Shown here: piece by piece, positions 21,232-34,189 of the stretch
Numbering within the stretch: the stretch's first letter is position 1
Layout: each line of letters opens with the position of its first letter
NCBI GenBank assembly: GCA_034766995.1
Contig: CM068313.1
Location: 26,042,512-26,106,511, forward strand
From: Acanthacorydalis orientalis
Lineage: Eukaryota > Arthropoda > Insecta > Megaloptera > Corydalidae
Reading direction: 5' to 3'
Length of the DNA stretch: 64,000 bases
Position numbers and translations under genes: made by a program
The notes under the pieces: model-generated
Databases searched by the model: none
What the model saw: the letters and a program-made list of their open reading frames with translations, nothing else
Told to the model about the DNA's origin: nothing

Positions 21232-23399
21232 TTTTAATGCTTTATGTATATTTCTAGACAAAATTAACATCGGTCCATAATAAATGTCGGAAATATCAAA
21301 AAAACCGCAAAATATCTGCAAAAATTTCCGTTATTCCTTCATAAAATATGCAAAATGTTATAAAACTAGTAACTATTTCATACCGTTCGATGCGTATTCT
21401 CATGTTCTATATCGTAAAAGAGTCAAAATTAACATAGGTTCATAATTGATACCGAAAAAGTGACAAAAACCGCGAAATATCCGCAAAACATCCGCAAAAA
21501 TAAACGTTTTTCTTGCTTAAAATATCCAAAATGTAAAAAAAATGACAAAAATTTCATACTGTTCGATGCGTATTCTCATGTTCTATATCATAAAATAATA
21601 ATAAATACCAAAAATAACTCGAAAACCCCCAAAATCGCATTTCTTTGGATTTTGCGGATATGCGGATATGGCGGATACGCAAAAATAAACGTTTTTCTTG
21701 CTTAAAATAGCCAAAATGTAAAAAAAATGACAAAAATTTCATACTGTTCGATGCGTATTCTCATGTTCTATATCATAAAATAATAATAAATACCAAAAAT
21801 AACTCAGAAACCCCCCAAAATCGCATTTCTTTGGATTTTGCGGATATGCGGATATGGCGGATACGCAAAAATAAACGTTTTTCTTGCTTAAAATAGCCAA
21901 AATGTAAAAAAAATGACAAAAATTTCATACTGTTCGATGCGTATTCTCATGTTCTATATCATAAGATAATAATAAATGCCAAAAATAACTCAAAAACCCC
22001 CAAAAATCGCATTTTTTTGGATTTTGCGGATATGCGGATATGGCGGATACGCAAAAATAAACGTTTTTCTTGCTTAAAAAAGCCAAAATGTAAAAAAAAT
22101 GACAAAAATTTCATACTGTTCGATGCGTATTCTCATGTTCTATATCATAAGATAATAATAAATGCCAAAAATAACTCAAAAACCCCCAAAAATCGCATTT
22201 TTTTGGATTTTGCGGATATGCGGATATGGCGGATACGCGGATATTGCGGATATGGCGGATACGGCGGATATCATATCCGCGGCGGATATCATATCCGCGA
22301 CGGATATCATATCCGCCATATCCGCAATATCCGCCATATCCGCATATCCGCAAAATCCAAAAAAATGCGATTTTTGGGGTTTTTTGTTATTTTTTGTTAT
22401 TTATTATTATCTTATGATATAGAACATGAGAATACGCATCGAACAGTATGAAATTTTTGTCATTTTTTTACATTTTGGCTATTTTAAGCAAGAAAAACGT
22501 TTATTTTTGCGTATCCGCCATATCCGCATATCCGCAAAATCCAAAGAAATGCGATTTTGGGGGGTTTTTGAGTTATTTTTGGTATTTATTATTATTTTAT
22601 GATATAGAACATGAGAATACGCATCGAACAGTATGAAATTTTTGTCATTTTTTTTACATTTTGGATATTTTAAGCAAGAAAAACGTTTATTTTTGCGGAT
22701 ATTTTGCGGATATTTCGCGGTTTTTGTAACTTTTTCGGTATCAATTATGAACCGATGTCATTTTTGTCTCATTTATGATATAGAACATTAAAATAGGCAT
22801 CGGATAGTATAAAATAGTTGCCACTTTTTTAACATTTTGGATATTTTAGGCATGAAAAACCTTTAATTTCGCGAATTTTTCGCGGTTTTTGTGACTTTTT
22901 TGGTATCTATTATGAACCGATCTTAATTTTGACTCATGTATGATATAGTATATTAAAATACACATCGGATAGTATGAAATAGTTGCCATTTTTATAGCAT
23001 TTTGGATCTTTTAGCCATGAAAAACCTTTATTTTTGTTAATTTTTCGCGGTTTTTGTGACTTTTTCGGTATCTATTATAAACCGATGTCAATTTTGACTC
23101 AAGTATGAAATAGAACATTAAATAACGCATAGAACAGTATGAAATAGTTGCTAGTTTTATAACATTTTGGGTATTTTATGAAGGAAAAACTGTAATTTTT
23201 GCTGATTTTTTGCGGTTTTTATGATATTTCCGACATTTATTACGGACAGATATAAATTTAGTCTAGAAATATACATAAAGCAGTAAAAGACGAATCGACC
23301 AGTATTAATTCGTTGCCAAATTATCCTACATATCCACAAAATAAGCAATATCCGTAATATCCACCATATACGAAATATCCGCATTATCCGCAATATCAA
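20984..23399. repeat. H2: 2416-bp unit, 4+2 copies
   Basis: Core forward at 22211-22352. The innermost left copy has GCTTAAAAAAGCC (near 22073), shared only with H9, so H2 and H9 are duplicates at an offset of 15.81 kb. H2 has one T fewer than H9 in the T run of its first right copy near 22463. Confidence 0.9.
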
Positions 23400-25631
23400 A
23401 AAAATGTGATTTTTTGCAGTTTATTTGATATTTCCTACATATTTAATGGACTGACATTAATTTTTAATAAGATATGATATAGAACAATTATATACGCATC
23501 GACCGGTATGAAATAGTTGCCATTTTTAAAACAATTTGGATATTTTATATATTGCGGATATGGCGGATATTGAGGATATGGCGGATATGGTTTATTTTGT
23601 TGATATGTAGGATATTTTGGTAACTAGTTAATACTGGTCGATTCGTCTTTTAATGCTTTATGTATATTTCTAGACAAAATTAACATCGGTCCATAATAAA
23701 TGTCGGAAATATCAAAAAAACCGCAAAATATCTGCAAAAATTTCCGTTATTCCTTCATAAAATATGCAAAATGTTATAAAACTAGTAACTATTTCATACC
23801 GTTCGATGCGTATTCTCATGTTCTATATCGTAAAAGAGTCAAAATTAACATAGGTTCATAATTGATACCAAAAAAGTGACAAAAACCGCGAAATATCCGC
23901 AAAACATCCGCAAAAATAAACGTTTTTCTTGCTTAAAATATCCAAATTGTAAAAAAAATGACAAAAATTTCATACTGTTCGATGCGTATTCTCATGTTCT
24001 ATATCATAAAATAATAATAAATACCAAAAATAACTCAAAAACCCCCCAAAATCGCATTTCTTTGGATTTTGCGGATATGCGGATATGGCGGATACGCAAA
24101 AATAAACGTTTTTCTTGTTTAAAATAGCCAAAATGTAAAAAAAATGACAAAAATTTCATACTGTTCGATGCGTATTCTCATGTTCTATATCATAAAATAA
24201 TAATAAATACCAAAAATAACTCAAAAACCCCCCAAAATCGCATTTCTTTGGATTTTGCGGATATGCGGATATGGCGGATACGCAAAAATAAACGTTTTTC
24301 TTGCTTAAAATAGCCAAAATGTAAAAAAAATGACAAAAATTTCATACTGTTCGATGCGTATTCTCATGTTCTATATCATAAGATAATAATAAATGCCAAA
24401 AATAACTCAAAAACCCCCAAAAATCGCATTTTTTTGGATTTTGCGGATATGCGGATATGGCGGATACGCGGATATTGCGGATATGGCGGATACGGCGGAT
24501 ATCATATCCGCGGCGGATATCATATCCGCGACGGATATCATATCCGCCATATCCGCAATATCCGCCATATCCGCATATCCGCAAAATCCAAAAAAATGCG
24601 ATTTTTGGGGTTTTTTGTTATTTTTTGTTATTTATTATTATCTTATGATATAGAACATGAGAATACGCATCGAACAGTATGAAATTTTTGTCATTTTTTT
24701 TACATTTTGGCTATTTTAAGCAAGAAAAACGTTTATTTTTGCGTATCCGCCATATCCGCATATCCGCAAAATCCAAAGAAATGCGATTTTGGGGGGTTTT
24801 TGAGTTATTTTTGGTATTTATTATTATTTTATGATATAGAACATGAGAATACGCATCGAACAGTATGAAATTTTTGTCATTTTTTTTACATTTTGGATAT
24901 TTTAAGCAAGAAAAACGTTTATTTTTGCGGATATTTTGCGGATATTTCGCGGTTTTTGTAACTTTTTCGGTATCAATTATGAACCGATGTCATTTTTGTC
25001 TCATTTATGATATAGAACATTAAAATAGGCATCGGATAGTATAAAATAGTTGCCACTTTTTTAACATTTTGGATATTTTAGGCATGAAAAACCTTTAATT
25101 TCGCGAATTTTTCGCGGTTTTTGTGACTTTTTTGGTATCTATTATGAACTGATCTTAATTTTGACTCATGTATGATATAGTATATTAAAATACACATCGG
25201 ATAGTATGAAATAGTTGCCATTTTTATAGCATTTTGGATCTTTTAGCCATGAAAAACCTTTATTTTTGTAAATTTTTCGCGGTTTTTGTGACTTTTTCGG
25301 TATCTATTATAAACCGATGTCAATTTTGACTCAAGTATGAAATAGAACATTAAATAACGCATAGAACAGTATGAAATAGTTGCTAGTTTTATAACATTTT
25401 GGGTATTTTATGAAGGAAAAACTGTAATTTTTGCTGATTTTTTGCGGTTTTTATGATATTTCCGACATTTATTACGGACAGATATAAATTTAGTCTAGAA
25501 ATATACATAAAGCAGTAAAAGACGAATCGACCAGTATTAATTCGTTGCCAAATTATCCTACATATCCACAAAATAAGCAATATCCGTAATATCCACCATA
25601 TACGAAATATCCGCATTATCCGCAATATCAA
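23400..25631. repeat. H3: 2232-bp unit, 3+2 copies
   Basis: Core forward at 24442-24583. Carries ATACCAAAAAAGTGAC and TCCAAATTGT in the left arm (near 23866 and 23941), shared with H10 and H12. H12 matches it in length and order. Confidence 0.9.
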
Positions 25632-28052
25632 AAAAATGTGATTTTTTGCAGTTTATTTGATATTTCCTACATATTTAATGGACTGACATTAATTTTTAAT
25701 AAGATATGATATAGAACAATTATATACGCATCGACCGGTATGAAATAGTTGCCATTTTTAAAACAATTTGGATATTTTATATATTGCGGATATGGCGGAT
25801 ATTGAGGATATGGCGGATATGGTTTATTTTGTTGATATGTAGGATATTTTGGTGACTAGTTAATACTGGTCGATTCGTCTTTTAATGCTTTATGTATATT
25901 TCTAGACAAAATTAACATCGGTCCATAATAAATGTAGGAAATATCAAAAAAACCGCAAAATATCTGCAAAAATTTCCGTTATTCCTTCATAAAATATGCA
26001 AAATGTTATAAAACTAGTAACTATTTCATACCGTTCGATGCGTATTCTCATGTTCTATATCGTAAAAGAGTCAAAATTAACATAGGTTCATAATTGATAC
26101 CGAAAAAGTGACAAAAACCGCGAAATATCCGCAAAACATCCGCAAAAATAAACGTTTTTCTTGCTTAAAATATCCAAAATGTAAAAAAAATGACAAAAAT
26201 TTCATACTGTTCGATGCGTATTCTCATGTTCTATATCATAAAATAATAATAAATACCAAAAATAACTCAAAACCCCCCCAAAATCGCATTTCTTTGGATT
26301 TTGCGGATATGCGGATATGGCGGATACGCAAAAATAAACGTTTTTCTTGTTTAAAATAGCCAAAATGTAAAAAAAATGACAAAAATTTCATACTGTTCGA
26401 TGCGTATTCTCATGTTCTATATCATAAGATAATAATAAATGCCAAAAATAACTCAAAAACCCCCAAAAATCGCATTTTTTTGGATTTTGCGGATATGCGG
26501 ATATGGCGGATACGCAAAAATAAACGTTTTTCTTGTTTAAAATAGCCAAAATGTAAAAAAAATGACAAAAATTTCATACTGTTCGATGCGTATTCTCATG
26601 TTCTATATCATAAGATAATAATAAATAACAAAAAATAACAAAAAAACCCCAAAAATCGCATTTTTTTGGATTTTGCGGATATGCGGATATGGCGGATATT
26701 GCGGATATGGCGGAAATGATATCCGTCGCAGATATGATATCCGCCGCGGATATGATATCCGCCGTATCCGCCATATCCGCAATATCCGCGTATCCGCCAT
26801 ATCCGCATATCCGCAAAATCCAAAAAAATGCGATTTTTGGGGGTTTTTGAGTTATTTTTTGTTATTTATTATTATCTTATGATATAGAACATGAGAATAC
26901 GCATCGAACAGTATGAAATTTTTGTCATTTTTTTTACATTTTGGCTATTTTAAGCAAGAAAAACGTTTATTTTTGCGTATCCGCCATATCCGCATATCCG
27001 CAAAATCCAAAAAAATGCGATTTTGGGGGGTTTTTGAGTTATTTTTGTTATTTATTATTATCTTATGATATAGAACATGAGAATACGCATCGAACAGTAT
27101 GAAATTTTTGTCATTTTTTTTACATTTTGGCTATTTTAAGCAAGAAAAACGTTTATTTTTGCGTATCCGCCATATCCGCATATCCGCAAAATCCAAAGAA
27201 ATGCGATTTTGGGGGGTTTTTGAGTTATTTTTGGTATTTATTATTATTTTATGATATAGAACATGAGAATACGCATCGAACAGTATGAAATTTTTGTCAT
27301 TTTTTTTACATTTTGGATATTTTAAGCAAGAAAAACATTTATTTTTGCGGATATTTTGCGGATATTTCGCGGTTTTAGTAACTTTTTCGGTATCAATTAT
27401 GAACCGATGTCATTTTTGTCTCATTTATGATATAGAACATTAAAATAGGCATCGGATAGTATAAAATAGTTGCCACTTTTTTAACATTTTGGATATTTTA
27501 GGCATGAAAAACCTTTAATTTCGCGAATTTTTCGCGGTTTTTGTGACTTTTTTGGTATCTATTATGAACTGATCTTAATTTTGACTCATGTATGATATAG
27601 TATATTAAAATACACATCGGATAGTATGAAATAGTTGCCATTTTTATAGCATTTTGGATCTTTTAGCCATGAAAAACCTTTATTTTTGTTAATTTTTCGC
27701 GGTTTTTGTGACTTTTTCGGTATCTATTATAAACCGATGTCAATTTTGACTCAAGTATGAAATAGAACATTAAATAACGCATAGAACAGTATGAAATAGT
27801 TGCTAGTTTTATAACATTTTGGGTATTTTATGAAGGAAAAAACTGTAATTTTTGCTGATTTTTTGCGGTTTTTATGATATTTCCGACATTTATTACGGAC
27901 AGATATAAATTTAGTCTAGAAATATACATAAAGCAGTAAAAGACGAATCGACCAGTATTAATTCGTTGCCAAATTATCCTACATATCCACAAAATAAGCA
28001 ATATCCGTAATATCCACCATATACGAAATATCCGCATTATCCGCAATATCAA
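25632..28052. repeat. H4: 2421-bp unit, 3+3 copies, flipped core
   Basis: Core reversed at 26674-26815. Has GGTGACTAGTTAATACT (near 25850), as in H11 and H13. Private changes are CGGTTTTAGTAAC near 27371 and an extra A in GGAAAAAACTG near 27834. Confidence 0.92.
26674..26815 (-). repeat. Flipped axis-A core of H4
   Basis: The 142-bp core reads as the reverse complement of the H5, H7, H14 and H16 cores, including their two diagnostic bases (GTCGCAGATATGATATCC and GGCGGAAATGATATCC). The flip includes flanks: the left flank has AACAAAAAATAAC, which forward units carry on the right as GTTATTTTTTGTT. The right flank has GGGGGTTTTTGAGTTA (26839), which forward units carry on the left as TAACTCAAAAACCCCC. 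The right breakpoint lies near 26855-26862, where the sequence returns to the normal right-flank wording. Confidence 0.93.
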
Positions 28053-29909
28053 AAAAATGTGATTTTTTGCAGTTTATTTGATATTTCCTACATATTTAAT
28101 GGACTGACATTAATTTTTAATAAGATATGATATAGAACAATTATATACGCATCGACCGGTATGAAATAGTTGCCATTTTTAAAACAATTTGGATATTTTA
28201 TATATTGCGGATATGGCGGATATTGAGGATATGGCGGATATGGTTTATTTTGTTGATATGTAGGATATTTTGGTAACTAGTTAATACTGGTCGATTCGTC
28301 TTTTAATGCTTTATGTATATTTCTAGACAAAATTAACATCGGTCCATAATAAATGTAGGAAATATCAAAAAAACCGCAAAATATCTGCAAAAATTTCCGT
28401 TATTCCTTCATAAAATATGCAAAATGTTATAAAACTAGTAACTATTTCATACCGTTCGATGCGTATTCTCATGTTCTATATCGTAAAAGAGTCAAAATTA
28501 ACATAGGTTCATAATTGATACCGAAAAAGTGACAAAAACCGCGAAATATCCGCAAAACATCCGCAAAAATAAACGTTTTTCTTGCTTAAAATATCCAAAA
28601 TGTAAAAAAAATGACAAAAATTTCATACTGTTCGATGCGTATTCTCATGTTCTATATCATAAGATAATAATAAATGCCAAAAATAACTCAAAAACCCCCA
28701 AAAATCGCATTTTTTTGGATTTTGCGGATATGCGGATATGGCGGATACGCGGATATTGCGGATATGGCGGATACGGCGGATATCATATCCGCGGCGGATA
28801 TCATATCTGCGACGGATATCATTTCCGCCATATCCGTAATATCCGCCATATCCGCATATCCGCAAAATTCAAAAAATTTGATTTTTGGGTTTTTTTGTTA
28901 TTTTTGGTATTTATTATTATCTTATAATATACAACATTAGAATACGCATCGAACAGTATGAAATTTTTGTCATTTTTTTTACATTTTGGCTATTTTAAGC
29001 AAGAAAAACGTTTATTTTTGCGTATCCGCCATATCCGCATATCCGCAAAATCCAAAGAAATGCGATTTTGGGGGGTTTTTGAGTTATTTTTGGTATTTAT
29101 TATTATTTTATGATATAGAACATGAGAATACGCATCGAACAGTATGAAATTTTTGTCATTTTTTTTACATTTTGGATATTTTAAGCAAGAAAAACGTTTA
29201 TTTTTGCGGATATTTTGCGGATATTTCGCGGTTTTTGTAACTTTTTCGGTATCAATTATGAACCGATGTCATTTTTGTCTCATTTATGATATAGAACATT
29301 AAAATAGGCATCGGATAGTATAAAATAGTTGCCACTTTTTTAACATTTTGGATATTTTAGGCATGAAAAACCTTTAATTTCGCGAATTTTTCGCGGTTTT
29401 TGTGACTTTTTTGGTATCTATTATGAACTGATCTTAATTTTGACTCATGTATGATATAGTATATTAAAATACACATCGGATAGTATGAAATAGTTGCCAT
29501 TTTTATAGCATTTTGGATCTTTTAGCCATGAAAAACCTTTATTTTTGTTAATTTTCGCGGTTTTTGTGACTTTTTCGGTATCTATTATAAACCGATGTCA
29601 ATTTTGACTCAAGTGTGAAATAGAACATTAAATAACGCATAGAACAGTATGAAATAGTTGCTAGTTTTATAACATGTTGGGTATTTTATGAAGGAAAAAC
29701 TGTAATTTTTGCTGATTTTTTGCGGTTTTTATGATATTTCCGACATTTATTACGGACAGATATAAATTTAGTCTAGAAATATACATAAAGCAGTAAAAGA
29801 CGAATCGACCAGTATTAATTCGTTGCCAAATTATCCTACATATCCACAAAATAAGCAATATCCGTAATATCCACCATATACGAAATATCCGCATTATCCG
29901 CAATATCAA
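28053..29909. repeat. H5: 1857-bp unit, 1+2 copies
   Basis: Core forward at 28723-28864. Just right of it the sequence is privately changed (AAAATTCAAAAAATTTGATT, then CTTATAATATACAACATTAG). The unit ends with AACATGTTGGG at 29671, shared with H7, H14 and H16. Confidence 0.9.
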
Positions 29910-32330
29910 AAAAATGTGATTTTTTGCAGTTTATTTGATATTTCCTACATATTTAATGGACTGACATTAATTTTTAATAAGATATGATATAGAACAATTA
30001 TATACGCATCGACCGGTATGAAATAGTTGCCATTTTTAAAACAATTTGGATATTTTATATATTGCGGATATGGCGGATATTGAGGATATGGCGGATATGG
30101 TTTATTTTGTTGATATGTAGGATATTTTGGTAACTAGTTAATACTGGTCGATTCGTCTTTTAATGCTTTATGTATATTTCTAGACAAAATTAACATCGGT
30201 CCATAATAAATGTAGGAAATATCAAAAAAACCGCAAAATATCTGCAAAAATTTCCGTTATTCCTTCATAAAATATGCAAAATGTTATAAAACTAGTAACT
30301 ATTTCATACCGTTCGATGCGTATTCTCATGTTCTATATCGTAAAAGAGTCAAAATTAACATAGGTTCATAATTGATACCGAAAAAGTGACAAAAACCGCG
30401 AAATATCCGCAAAACATCCGCAAAAATAAACGTTTTTCTTGCTTAAAATATCCAAAATGTAAAAAAAATGACAAAAATTTCATACTGTTCGATGCGTATT
30501 CTCATGTTCTATATCATAAAATAATAATAAATACCAAAAATAACTCAAAACCCCCCCAAAATCGCATTTCTTTGGATTTTGCGGATATGCGGATATGGCG
30601 GATACGCAAAAATAAACGTTTTTCTTGTTTAAAATAGCCAAAATGTAAAAAAAATGACAAAAATTTCATACTGTTCGATGCGTATTCTCATGTTCTATAT
30701 CATAAGATAATAATAAATGCCAAAAATAACTCAAAAACCCCCAAAAATCGCATTTTTTTGGATTTTGCGGATATGCGGATATGGCGGATACGCAAAAATA
30801 AACGTTTTTCTTGTTTAAAATAGCCAAAATGTAAAAAAAATGACAAAAATTTCATACTGTTCGATGCGTATTCTCATGTTCTATATCATAAGATAATAAT
30901 AAATAACAAAAAATAACAAAAAAATCCCCAAAAATCGCATTTTTTTGGATTTTGCGGATATGCGGATATGGCGGATATTGCGGATATGGCGGAAATGATA
31001 TCCGTCGCAGATATGATATCCGCCGCGGATATGATATCCGCCGTATCCGCCATATCCGCAATATCCGCGTATCCGCCATATCCGCATATCCGCAAAATCC
31101 AAAAAAATGCGATTTTTGGGGGTTTTTGAGTTATTTTTTGTTATTTATTATTATCTTATGATATAGAACATGAGAATACGCATCGAACAGTATGAAATTT
31201 TTGTCATTTTTTTTACATTTTGGCTATTTTAAGCAAGAAAAACGTTTATTTTTGCGTATCCGCCATATCCGCATATCCGCAAAATCCAAAAAAATGCGAT
31301 TTTGGGGGGTTTTTGAGTTATTTTTGTTATTTATTATTATCTTATGATATAGAACATGAGAATACGCATCGAACAGTATGAAATTTTTGTCATTTTTTTT
31401 ACATTTTGGCTATTTTAAGCAAGAAAAACGTTTATTTTTGCGTATCCGCCATATCCGCATATCCGCAAAATCCAAAGAAATGCGATTTTGGGGGGTTTTT
31501 GAGTTATTTTTGGTATTTATTATTATTTTATGATATAGAACATGAGAATACGCATCGAACAGTATGAAATTTTTGTCATTTTTTTTACATTTTGGATATT
31601 TTAAGCAAGAAAAACATTTATTTTTGCGGATATTTTGCGGATATTTCGCGGTTTTTGTAACTTTTTCGGTATCAATTATGAACCGATGTCATTTTTGTCT
31701 CATTTATGATATAGAACATTAAAATAGGCATCGGATAGTATAAAATAGTTGCCACTTTTTTAACATTTTGGATATTTTAGGCATGAAAAACCTTTAATTT
31801 CGCGAATTTTTCGCGGTTTTTGTGACTTTTTTGGTATCTATTATGAACTGATCTTAATTTTGACTCATGTATGATATAGTATATTAAAATACACATCGGA
31901 TAGTATGAAATAGTTGCCATTTTTATAGCATTTTGGATCTTTTAGCCATGAAAAACCTTTATTTTTGTTAATTTTTCGCGGTTTTTGTGACTTTTTCGGT
32001 ATCTATTATAAACCGATGTCAATTTTGACTCAAGTATGAAATAGAACATTAAATAACGCATAGAACAGTATGAAATAGTTGCTAGTTTTATAACATTTTG
32101 GGTATTTTATGAAGGAAAAACTGTAATTTTTGCTGATTTTTTGCGGTTTTTATGATATTTCCGACATTTATTACGGACAGATATAAATTTAGTCTAGAAA
32201 TATACATAAAGCAGTAAAAGACGAATCGACCAGTATTAATTCGTTGCCAAATTATCCTACATATCCACAAAATAAGCAATATCCGTAATATCCACCATAT
32301 ACGAAATATCCGCATTATCCGCAATATCAA
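29910..32330. repeat. H6: 2421-bp unit, 3+3 copies, flipped core
   Basis: Pairs with H7 as the second 4.28 kb superunit after H4+H5. It has AAAAAAATCCCCAAAAATCG left of the core (near 30918), where H4 has AAAAAAACCCCAAAAATCG. Confidence 0.9.
30953..31094 (-). repeat. Flipped axis-A core of H6
   Basis: Same reversed core and reversed flanks as in H4, 4279 bp further on. It therefore probably descends from the same inversion by duplication of the superunit. Confidence 0.93.
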
Positions 32331-34189
32331 AAAAATGTGATTTTTTGCAGTTTATTTGATATTTCCTACATATTTAATGGACTGACATTAATTTTTAATA
32401 AGATATGATATAGAACAATTATATACGCATCGACCGGTATGAAATAGTTGCCATTTTTAAAACAATTTGGATATTTTATATATTGCGGATATGGCGGATA
32501 TTGAGGATATGGCGGATATGGTTTATTTTGTTGATATGTAGGATATTTTGGTAACTAGTTAATACTGGTCGATTCGTCTTTTAATGCTTTATGTATATTT
32601 CTAGACAAAATTAACATCGGTCCATAATAAATGTAGGAAATATCAAAAAAACCGCAAAATATCTGCAAAAATTTCCGTTATTCCTTCATAAAATATGCAA
32701 AATGTTATAAAACTAGTAACTATTTCATACCGTTCGATGCGTATTCTCATGTTCTATATCGTAAAAGAGTCAAAATTAACATAGGTTCATAATTGATACC
32801 GAAAAAGTGACAAAAACCGCGAAATATCCGCAAAACATCCGCAAAAATAAACGTTTTTCTTGCTTAAAATATCCAAAATGTAAAAAAAATGACAAAAATT
32901 TCATACTGTTCGATGCGTATTCTCATGTTCTATATCATAAGATAATAATAAATGCCAAAAATAACTCAAAAACCCCCAAAAATCGCATTTTTTTGGATTT
33001 TGCGGATATGCGGATATGGCGGATACGCGGATATTGCGGATATGGCGGATACGGCGGATATCATATCCGCGGCGGATATCATATCTGCGACGGATATCAT
33101 TTCCGCCATATCCGCAATATCCGCCATATCCGCATATCCGCAAAATCCAAAAAAATGCCATTTTTGGTTTTTTTTGTTTTTTTTTGGTATTTATTATTAT
33201 CTTATGATATAGAACATGAGAATACGCATCGAACAGTATGAAATTTTTGTCATTTTTTTTACATTTTGGCTATTTTAAGCAAGAAAAACGTTTATTTTTG
33301 CGTATCCGCCATATCCGCATATCCGCAAAATCCAAAGAAATGCGATTTTGGGGGGTTTTTGAGTTATTTTTGGTATTTATTATTATTTTATGATATAGAA
33401 CATGAGAATACGCATCGAACAGTATGAAATTTTTGTCATTTTTTTTACATTTTGGATATTTTAAGCAAGAAAAACGTTTATTTTTGCGGATATTTTGCGG
33501 ATATTTCGCGGTTTTTGTAACTTTTTCGGTATCAATTATGAACCGATGTCATTTTTGTCTCATTTATGATATAGAACATTAAAATAGGCATCGGATAGTA
33601 TAAAATAGTTGCCACTTTTTTAACATTTTGGATATTTTAGGCATGAAAAACCTTTAATTTCGCGAATTTTTCGCGGTTTTTGTGACTTTTTTGGTATCTA
33701 TTATGAACTGATCTTAATTTTGACTCATGTATGATATAGTATATTAAAATACACATCGGATAGTATGAAATAGTTGCCATTTTTATAGCATTTTGGATCT
33801 TTTAGCCATGAAAAACCTTTATTTTTGTTAATTTTCGCGGTTTTTGTGACTTTTTCGGTATCTATTATAAACCGATGTCAATTTTGACTCAAGTGTGAAA
33901 TAGAACATTAAATAACGCATAGAACAGTATGAAATAGTTGCTAGTTTTATAACATGTTGGGTATTTTATGAAGGAAAAACTGTAATTTTTGCTGATTTTT
34001 TGCGGTTTTTATGATATTTCCGACATTTATTACGGACAGATATAAATTTAGTCTAGAAATATACATAAAGCAGTAAAAGACGAATCGACCAGTATTAATT
34101 CGTTGCCAAATTATCCTACATATCCACAAAATAAGCAATATCCGTAATATCCACCATATACGAAATATCCGCATTATCCGCAATATCAA
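32331..34189. repeat. H7: 1859-bp unit, 1+2 copies
   Basis: Core forward at 33001-33142. The right flank is privately changed to AATGCCATTTTTGGTTTTTT. AACATGTTGGG is at 33951. Matches H16 at an offset of about 19.91 kb. Confidence 0.9.

Larger units (their letters stand above)
25632..34189. repeat. 4.28 kb superunit (flipped 3+3 plus forward 1+2), two tandem copies
   Basis: H4+H5 (4278 bp) and H6+H7 (4280 bp) have the same order of copy numbers, core orientation and the terminal AACATGTTGGG mark. The pair recurs at 45536-54101 as H13+H14 (4281 bp) and H15+H16 (4285 bp). Confidence 0.88.
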
